A DNA stretch of 33,184 nucleotides, taken from positions 1 to 33,184 of the forward strand of contig JAJONN010000011.1 of NCBI GenBank assembly GCA_021323455.1, given 5' to 3'. The notes beneath the pieces are model-generated. The model worked only from the letters and a program-made list of their open reading frames with translations, was not told the origin of the DNA and ran no database searches. Source of the stretch: Alphaproteobacteria bacterium. GTDB lineage: Bacteria; Pseudomonadota; Alphaproteobacteria; Paracaedibacterales; VGCI01. This document shows, piece by piece, positions 9,077-18,000 of the stretch. A program made the position numbers and the translations under genes. Every line of letters starts with the position of its first letter. The first letter of the stretch is position 1.

Positions 9077-10321
9077 ATGAAAAATATCATTATATTTAAA
9101 AACAGAGATTTTAGCTTTTATGACTTTAATAAGATTAAAACTAAACATAAATTAAGACTATCTATTGTAACTTTCAAAAATTCATTCAGTGATTTATCAG
9201 AAGATAATAAAAATTCATTAGATAATATTTATCTTTTAGATGATAACTTACATTCATTATTTGATAGCCCTTTGCCTGAAGAAAAATTATACGGAATAAT
9301 AAAAAAAGAAATTCAATTCATTCAAGATACTTGGATAGTAGCTGCAGATGAACTTAATATTTTAACTGCTGCTTCTCTAAGAAAAAAATTTAATCTGACT
9401 GGCTCCCCAAGCTCGATCATATTAAACTATAGAAACAAGGCACAACAGAAAAAAGTTCTTTCCCAAGCTGGTATCCGTATCCCCAAATTTATTCCTATTA
9501 AAAGGAGTTATGAAAACGAGAATATAGAACTCCTTTATATTCAACTTAAACAATACCTGAAAGAACCATTTATCTTGAAGCCTGTTGAGATGGGCGGATC
9601 AACAGGCGTGGAAAGAATTGAAACTTATGATGGCTTTATAGAGTATTTCAAGAAATTTAAAAATTTCTCTAGCCTTATTGCCGAAGAGCTAATTAATGGT
9701 CAGCTTTATCACTGTGATTTCATTATTCAAGGTGGTAACTATGTTTTTTCTGAAGTATCTGAGTATATTCATAATGGCCTATCTTTCCTAAAGGGATACA
9801 ATCATGGAAGTCTTTTGCTCATTCCTTGTAACCCTCTGCGCTTACCCATTATTGAATTTTGTAAAAAAGCAAATTCAGTTTTAGGGCTGAAATCAGGTTG
9901 CGCTCATTTTGAAGTTTTTGTTACGAATAAGAAAGAAATTATTTTTTTAGAGGCAGCCGCTCGGCCAGCTGGCTCACTTGTTCCTCTTGTTTTCACCAAA
10001 ACATTTAAAACAAACTATATGAATGCTGCTTTGCTTGCTGAGATTGATGAGGATCCTGGTATTTTTAATTCACCAAATGAATATTATTTCTGGACTGTTT
10101 TTCCTAAAAAGCCAGGAATCGTCAAAAAGCTAAAATATCTTCATCTCCAAAGCCCATATGATTTAAAATGGCTTGTTAATGTTGGTAACATTTTAGATAA
10201 GCCTCTATCTGTTTCAGATAAATCCGGATTCCTTGTAGCAAACAACAAGAATTATGAGGTTTTAAAATCTGATTTTTATTTTCTTAGAAAATTTGATGCT
10301 ATAGAAATAGAAAAAATTTAG
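9077..10321 (+). CDS. ATP-grasp carboxylate-amine ligase-like protein
   Basis: A 414-residue ATP-grasp protein of the L-amino-acid ligase / carbamoyl-phosphate synthase-like type, which would activate a carboxylate with ATP and join it to an amine. The nucleotide-binding strand and glycine-rich loop read FILKPVEMGGSTGV (about 165-178), and the metal-binding end reads FEVFV...IIFLEAAARPAG (about 278-298). An N-terminal pre-ATP-grasp region of about 110 residues is present. The gene is AT-richer than its neighbours, suggesting separate acquisition. It follows the peptide transporter by 98 bases and its stop overlaps the end of the convergent lysR gene. The substrate is unknown; a methylaspartate-containing dipeptide is a speculative possibility from context. 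Confidence 0.82.
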   Translation: MKNIIIFKNRDFSFYDFNKIKTKHKLRLSIVTFKNSFSDLSEDNKNSLDNIYLLDDNLHSLFDSPLPEEKLYGIIKKEIQFIQDTWIVAADELNILTAASLRKKFNLTGSPSSIILNYRNKAQQKKVLSQAGIRIPKFIPIKRSYENENIELLYIQLKQYLKEPFILKPVEMGGSTGVERIETYDGFIEYFKKFKNFSSLIAEELINGQLYHCDFIIQGGNYVFSEVSEYIHNGLSFLKGYNHGSLLLIPCNPLRLPIIEFCKKANSVLGLKSGCAHFEVFVTNKKEIIFLEAAARPAGSLVPLVFTKTFKTNYMNAALLAEIDEDPGIFNSPNEYYFWTVFPKKPGIVKKLKYLHLQSPYDLKWLVNVGNILDKPLSVSDKSGFLVANNKNYEVLKSDFYFLRKFDAIEIEKI

Positions 10322-11243
10322 AGTTCAGAAAATTTTTGTTTTAGAAAATCCGCTAAAACTTCAATGTTTGTATTTCCACATAGACTTTCTTCAATAATCA
10401 AATAGTAAGTATATTTTGGCCCTTTTATCTCAGGTAAAACTTCAACTAGTTCATATTTCTTTACATCAGGGTGTTGTTTAGGTACCGAGATAATTCCTAC
10501 CCCTTTATATGCAAGATAGCATCGACCGAAGTTAGCATCGGCCTCAAAAATAGGCGTTCTCTCTTTGCCAACGGGCATACCTAGTTTTAAATGCCAATTG
10601 AGATCAATAGGTAGTTTTTTACCTCGGCTAAATCCAATTATACGGTGACTATCTAACTCATCCACTATCAGCGGAGTTCCAAATTTTAAAAGGTATTCTT
10701 GGGACGCAAAAAGCTTGAGTTCCATTGTTATCAATGACTCTTGTTTATAGCCATTTAACCCCTCTATAAATGGGTGGATTAACATATGACCCGTTAACTT
10801 TTCATTTAGAGACATCTCATCATACGATACTATTTCCAAGTAAATTTCAGGATTATTATTTATAAAAGAATCAATAAAGCAAGAAATATACATACTTGAT
10901 TGACCAGTAGGCGCTACCAACTTTATGTGTTTTTTTATTTTCTTGTGATTTTCTAAAATTCTCTCTTCTGTAAACTCTAGCATATTTGTAATTCTGACGG
11001 CATCTCTATAAAGCAATTCTCCTTTATGGGTTAATTCAACACCATTGTCATTTCTCGTAAAAAGTTGGCAATTGAGATCCTGTTCCAAGCCTTTGATCAT
11101 CTTGCTTAAGGCGGTGGAAGAAATATGGTATTTCTCTGCTGCACGCGCGAAGCTACCACAAGAAGCAACACGGTAAAAAGTTTTTAATTTGCTCCAGCAA
11201 CACGGTAAAAAGTTTTTAATTTGCTCCAATTTAGGCGATCCAT
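10318..11243 (-). pseudogene. LysR-family transcriptional regulator with start disrupted by a tandem duplication
   Basis: A LysR regulator with the usual N-terminal winged helix (SFARAAEKYHISSTALSKMI, then LEQDLNCQLFTR) and an effector domain of about 200 residues. The natural start appears to be the ATG at 11243 (MDRLNWSKLKTFYRVA), preceded by AGAGGA nine bases away. A 32-bp direct duplication just inside the gene shifts this frame so that it ends after 19 codons. Removing one copy restores a 297-residue LysR, the normal size. The frame open today can only be entered from a TTG at 11274, giving an altered N-terminus of unknown use. It may have regulated the adjacent transporter/ligase or mutase genes. 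Confidence 0.85.
11164..11227 (-). repeat. Perfect 32-bp tandem duplication in the lysR 5' end
   Basis: Two exact head-to-tail copies of a 32-bp unit (11164-11195 and 11196-11227) that starts AGCAACACGG and ends TTTGCTCC on the plus strand. The unit is not a multiple of three, so it changes the reading frame. The identity of the copies implies a recent slippage or duplication event, which could revert. Confidence 0.97.
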
Positions 11244-11566
11244 AAATTCTTGTCCTCTTTAAACAATTACTCAAACATACAAAAAAGCATAATTACCATG
11301 CAGTTTCCTTATTCACACTGTATATAGTGATGTCTGTGAAAATATACAAGCGCATAGACGGTTTTTTTATCCCACACGATGCCACACGACCTTAAAGAAT
11401 GTAGAGAGGGAAAAAGTTTGTAAAAACACTTCTGCTCTCTAAAGCATAGGAGAATGAGAGTAGTTCAAATTTCTTCAAGCACCATCTCAGGTTTCGATTG
11501 AACAATTGGGAAGCAAGATGGAATATAAGGATTGATTAAACAAGAAAGATACTTAGGAGAATAAAA

Positions 11567-11998
11567 ATGCAAAACGCCAAAGATCGGGTAACGCGCGATA
11601 CTGGCTTTCAAAGTCTCATAGACCTAACCATCTTTAGTATAAAATCCCTTATTGCTATCAATGGCGGTGCAATCATAGCCTTGTTGGCTTTCATTGGAAA
11701 TATTTTAAGTAAGGAGATTGCATATCCCTTAGGGATCAGTTGTGCTTTGAGTTGGTATTGTGTAGGAATTACTTCAGCCATCTTGGAATTGATGTTTGCA
11801 TACTTTTTTCAAGTTTTTGAAATTGAGGGCGGTGCTAAATTTCCTTGTTTATGGCACAATAGAGAATGCTTTCGATACCTTGCCATTGCCAGCGCAGCAC
11901 TGAGTTTGGCGTCTTTCATCGTTGGCTCTATAAAAACCGTAAATACTTTTAGCAATTTTACACCAACGCACTCTCAAAAGGAGTGTTGTTGCAGATAA
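11567..11998 (+). CDS. Small integral membrane protein, unknown function
   Basis: A 143-residue protein preceded by AGGAG eight bases before the ATG. Hydrophobic segments at about 27-48, 53-82 (probably two helices) and 102-124 suggest three or four membrane spans, and the short tail ends in three cysteines and an arginine. No family is recognised. It lies just outside the end of the large relaxase gene, converging with it. About 290 bases without a gene precede it (11275-11566). Confidence 0.65.
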   Translation: MQNAKDRVTRDTGFQSLIDLTIFSIKSLIAINGGAIIALLAFIGNILSKEIAYPLGISCALSWYCVGITSAILELMFAYFFQVFEIEGGAKFPCLWHNRECFRYLAIASAALSLASFIVGSIKTVNTFSNFTPTHSQKECCCR

Positions 11999-12028
11999 TG
12001 AGAATAAGAAATACATCAACTTAACATC

Positions 12029-15000
12029 TCATATGCTTAATCCCCGCGCTTTATCAACTTCCCGCTGTTGGCAATCCCTCTCAAACTCAAGGGTACGAGT
12101 GATCTGGAGGTTTAACTTGGCTATTTTATTGTCTTTGTTGTCAAGGAAACTGCTGGTTTCTTTGCCACCTTCAAAGCTTCTCTGTTCCATTCTAACAGCC
12201 AAGATTTCCTGTTGTTCTATCAGATGGAGATATTGATTCGAGAAGCGTGATACATCGTTGGATACTTGAAAATTCCCGGTTCCTTCATGCTCTTTGACGG
12301 CCTCAATAATTTCTTGGATCCTTACAAGCGACGGATCAGAGCCTGTCCTATCCTTATGGAAAAGGATGTGCTGCTCAACCTGGCCAGCCTGACTATGCCT
12401 GAGAAGGGCAGCATTTATAGTTTCTTTTGCTTCTGAGGTTATATTTCCGCTTTTCAAGAACGCCTGTCGGGCTTCTTGGCAAAGATCTGCAAGAGCGATG
12501 GATACTCCTCTGGTCAGGTTTTGGTGATAAAGGCGTCCTTCAATGGCAGTCAGGCGCTCGGCTTGCCACCAGGTATCCGCAAGCTCATCAGGATTCGGAA
12601 ACCTTCCATGAACCTCATAAAAATGAAACTTCTCGCACCATTCCTGGTTGAGCAGGAAGCGACCTTGCTCAAACTGTTCCCTCTTTTCAAGGAGGGGATC
12701 ATCTTTGTGGAAGGGTTTGATCTTCTCTTCTTTCAAAAGAGCTTCGCTGTCTTTCACTAACGGTGCCTCACCATGAGAGAGGTTGCTTTGGACGTCATCA
12801 TCTGTAGCCATACTTTTATCTTGAGGGGTCAGTGCCTCTTTAATCATCTGCCGTACAGTATCCATTGTCCAGCCGGTGGGCAGGTCGTCAGCCAGGTCCC
12901 ATGTGTTTTCTAGAACGCCTTCGGGAAGTATTACAATACCCACATGCCCAGTGGAACGTCCCTGGTCTTCTTCTCCTACAGCAGTTGCCTCATTGTGTCC
13001 GAATATAATTTCCTGGACCTTTTGGGCTGCTTTAAGCCCTTTCCCATCAAAATCGTTGTCAGGCCAAATAGCTACAGCCTTTCCCTTAAGGGGTTCCCAA
13101 TTGCTTTTATGGGGAGCCCCTGTGCCACCAATCCAGCTTATAACCACGAACTCAGGTAATCGTTTCTGGGCAATATCTGCTGTCTTTTCCCCTTCAACTA
13201 CGAGAACAGGCTTGTCAGGGTGCTGAGCCAAACGGTCAAGGCCATACAAGGAACGATTATCATCTCCAAACCCTTTCCATTTCCAACGGTGTTCGCCCTC
13301 TTTATTGACGCACCAAGTTATGGGAGGCGTTTCTTTTTTACCCGTTTTCCTGTCAACCAACCGGACAACATAGCCTAGGAGGTTCCCTTGGGCATCTTTA
13401 TAGGCATGGCGCATATCTTCCCGCTTATAATAATTGCTCTGGTCTGGCAAAGGCGGCGCACTTTGAGGAACAGGCAGGATTGGCTTCCATTCGGGTTCTT
13501 CTTCCTTCGCCTTGAAGGACGGTCTTATTTCCTGATTTTGGGGCTGGCTTAACATAGCGAGGTTCTTTAACCTGGTGTCATAATCCCGGCAGTCTTTATC
13601 CAGTGTTTTTAAAGTCACCCCCAATTCTTCCGCAATCCATTCAATTAAATGGGGACTACCCGCATGCTGGATGAGGGAAGCTGTTTTCTGACGATCCTTC
13701 AAAACTTCCTGAAACAAAGCGTAAGAAGCTGTTTTTTCCTTCTTGATGCCTTGCTCTTCTGCTTCCTGGAAACAAGCGCTGTAATGCCTGTTCGACTGGA
13801 TAACCATGTCATTGTACTGCTCAAGAAGAGAGAATATCTTCTTCTCGTTATCATTCGTCAGGTTGGCGTAAGTCACTATCCGATCAAATTGCCTGGCTTC
13901 AGCATGAATGTCTTTGGGAAAGATATTGTGGCGGTATAAGTCAGCAACCGTCACCTTTTGCCCCTTCATGGGTGTCTGTTCCAGGTCTGTCTCTTCCATC
14001 TCCGTTCTTTTTTGGTCTTGGTCCATCATCTCTTTGAGGTCACGGGCTATCAACAGCTTGACCAGAAGGGAATCCGTTTGCAGGTAGTGATTGATCAAGA
14101 TTTGACGATGAGAATCCCGGCTTTGTTCAATAAGCTTATCTTCATCGAGCGTAACACCCCAAGAATCTGCCATATGCCAGCACAAGTCCCAATCTGGCGA
14201 TCCCAGCAGGGCTGTTGCGCCCTTATTGCGCTCTGATACGGTGGCAAGGTAGTCAGGATAGAGCGGATTGTCAGAAACCTTGATGCCCAGCTTTTCCCGA
14301 TCTTCAGCGCATTGCTGATAAAGCCTGTTGGCTTTTTCTGACCAGTTTTTATATCTAAAGACAAGCCCAAAAATCTCCTGCTCTTCTTCGGTTTCCAACG
14401 TGTTAAATAAGACAAATTCTTGGAAATCCCTCGCCGCCGCAAAAACATCCTTCGGGTTTAATCCTGCCTGATAGAGGGCAAACAGGGTTTTCTTGTGGCC
14501 TTCTTCCTGGTCATCCTGAATGATCTTGACCAAATGATCCGCCAATCGTGCGCTTAACATTTCGTGTTCGGCTTCAGTAGATGGGGAGAGCGTTTTATAC
14601 CAGTTAATGATCTGTTCCCTGTACCCATCTTGCGCATGAGAAAAGATAAGCTTGCGGTCTATACTGAATCCCTTTTGTTCCACCAACTCCAGGCATTTTA
14701 AAAAGCCGGGGTCTTTGGAAAAAGCAAGAGCAGCGGCATTCCTGGCTAAAGCCGCTTCCCGCCAGGCCGGAAAATGCTCGCTTTCAGAAGGCTTAATCCC
14801 TAAACTTTCCTGGTCTGCTGCACATTGGCGATAAATCCCTTTGGCAATGACCGCATGATAATCATAAGTGCTGTAAAGTCGGAATAATGCCTTTTCGGCT
14901 TCCGTGCTTAAAGATTCAATCAACCCCAGGCGATTAAAATGACGAACATAGTCTCGGACATCGCTTGCAGAAATTCCTTTGCCCTTTAATGCGCCAAAAG

Positions 15001-18000
15001 TCTTTTTTGACCCCTGCCGCTCGTCAGCTTCCACAAGACCATAGATCTCTGCCGCCGATACCGCCTTGACCAGATGTGTCTGCCCAAGACTTGTCTGGTC
15101 AAATCCACTTCCTGCCCCCTTAAACGTTTCCAGGTAAAAATCGCGCATGCCATTTTCCACCTGGGTAATAAATTTAGAAACGTCCAGGGACATTCCCATC
15201 TTGCGGGAAAGGTCAACCATCCTATCAATGTCATGGTCTTCAAACAGGATGCGGGCGATCTCGTTCCGGGCAGCAGCCAGAGGGGCATAAATTTTGAATG
15301 ATGGTGTCTCCCAGATACGAATGTCTTGGCCACCTGGGCCTACAACTTTGACAGATTTTGCTTCAACCTCCTCTATACAAACTTTGTAAGCCTTGTTCGC
15401 CAAATAGGTTGCCTTCTCATAACGTTGAAGTGTATGGAAGATTTTAATATCCTCTTCTGTGTCCAAGGTTTGTAAGACGCGGTTTTGATGGTAAGCATTG
15501 GCAACCTGGCGTAATTCCTTAAAGTCAATGCCTACATCATAAAGCTGCCTTGCAGTAACGGATCCTCTCCTTTTTCCAAAACCTTGGGTGTCACCCAGCT
15601 TATCCTCTTGCCTATCTGGTTCGCCTTCCTCTTCCCCTTTGTCTTGTTCCTCTGCCAACACGCTTGTTCCTGACACGTGTGCCGTTGACGCGCGTTTCTC
15701 AGAATTCATGAGATTGATGAGAGCAAGGGCGGATTTTCCTTTTTCTTCTTCATTCAGAGACGTCAGGTACTTTTCAATGTGAGTATCTCTGAACGCCCTC
15801 TCCCCCCTTAAAAATATCTGCTCAAGCTCAACTTCCCTCAGATTGAGGCCCATAAGGCCAGCAAGCGCCAAAACTTCCCCATGGTTGCTTTGATCAAAGA
15901 TTTCCAGGGCAAGCTGGTTACGGGGTTTACAGGCTTTTTGGTAAATAGGCCAGGAAGGGGCGTCCCATGGTTTGAGTTGTGTCTCTTCTTGCCCGTCCCT
16001 TTCCTTACCCTTACCCATTTCCTGGGAGTTTTCATTGGGAAGGTTTCCCTTCATCTCTTCAATCTCATTCAGGCACACCACATAAGCCCGGTTGGCCTCT
16101 CGGCATTTATCGTCATACTCATCCAGGAGAAGGAAAAGCTGCCGCTCCGCCTCTGTCTTTAACCCTTCAAAGAGCTTAAGTTTTTGATATTCAAGGGCGT
16201 GCCTGGCAATATCTTTGGGCAGCACCCCTTGCGCATAAACCTGGGCAACCGTAACCTTCTTCTTGGCTTCGCGATCCTCATCCATTAACGCCTTGATCTC
16301 AAAAGCCGCGTGGAGTTTTGCTGTTTCTTCGGAGGACGTTGTATAAGTTTTAAGAAGATTATCCAAGACGGCTCGATCTTTTTGTCCTATCAGGACTTCA
16401 AAGTTGAGATTCATCCCCAATTTCTGGATCAAAGGATGATAATCCTCCCAAGAATCAACAATTTTGAGAGCGAGCTGGTCCTGCTCCCCCCTCATTTCCC
16501 GCCACTCGTCAATTTCCTTGCAAAACCCTTCCGACAGCAGCGTTCCTTTAAAGGCTTCCAGCCTGGGCTTTAACCCTTTCCATAAAGAAGCCGATAAATC
16601 ACGGGCTTCAACATAAGCCAGGAGGGTTTGGAGCTTTTCGATAAGCGCAGGGTCGGACGTATCCTTCAACATCTCTTGCTGGAGCATTTTGGAATGATGA
16701 GCTTCGCTTTGCGCCTTAATGATATGCAAACCATAGCCAAAGTGATTGTTGACACCCTCTTCCTCAAAAGTCTTTGCTGTATCCTTCAGAAAAGGACGGT
16801 ACAGAACAGGATCCTGGCTGATCTGGTTGGCCAGTAACCCCCTTTGGTCCCTTAAAGCCTCAAAATGCCGCCATTCAGGATGTGTCTTAGCTCGTCTTCC
16901 AGGATGTGTCCTTCGGATGGTATGCCACACCTGGCGGGTTTCTATGGCAACACTGGCGTATTGCTCAACGACGAGCCTGGCTTGTTCTTCCCGGCGGCTT
17001 AAGGGACGCTTCTTTACCCCCGCGGCAATTTCGATAGATTCAAACGTTAGTCCTGCCTGACGGGCAAAATCCTTAAAAACATCCCAATCTTCCAGAATAA
17101 GCTTGGCCAGTCCCTTCCGTTTTTCCTTAAGCTCTCGGACCGTTGCCCAAGCCCTTTCCTGTTCTACCTTATCTGTTTCGTCGCCTCCCTTGGCACTGAC
17201 GTGTCTGGCAAAGGCACAAACCGACATCAATTCAAAACCCAAATCCTTGTATTCCTGGATACATGACCAAAATTCCATGCTTTCTTCCAAAATACTGTAA
17301 TCCGCCGCCAGGTCTTTCTGGGAAACCTTCCCTAAACTCTTAAGGAGAGAAGGGAAATCGGCAAAATCCTCTTTGGCATAATAAGCACTGATATCTTCCC
17401 GATGACGGGTCATGGCCACATAAAGCATGTACGCATCCATGTAGCGGGATAATTTTAGAAGGGAACTATCCCCTGTTGCTCCTTGCGTCTTGTGAATCGT
17501 GACGGCATACCCATGCTGGAAATACGAATATTCCCGCAAATAAAAGCTCACAAACGTGGGCTTTGACGCGATTAAGCCCCCCTTGCCCTTTGCATCTTCC
17601 TCAACACGGACACATATTTTGTGCGTATCATAGAGCTTGCCCGTATCCCATTCCTTCATGCGGCAAGGCGTGATGGATTCGATGCGCCCTTGTGTGCCAT
17701 TCCTGACAAAGAAAGATGGGTCAGAACTGTCAAACTTCGTCCAGAATCCCCGGTCATTTTTGGTAAAGACAATTTTATCCCCTATCGTGTAGCCTTCTTC
17801 GATATAAATTTTTTCCTTTTTTACTTTCCCTTTTTCTCCCTCTGTCTGTCCTGTTGCCTGATTTTTTGCCTTGCTTGTTGTTGGTTCTGTTTCCCCCCCT
17901 CTTGGTGATGTTTTGCCTCTCTTCTCTTCCCTTTCTGTTACCTCTGAGCCTGCTTTTTCCCCTTCTGTTTCTATGCTTTCCCTGTTATCCAAAAATCCTT

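Noticed and set aside
11164-11227. Possible CRISPR or satellite start
   Set aside because: Only two adjoining copies with no spacer; a simple tandem duplication inside a gene.
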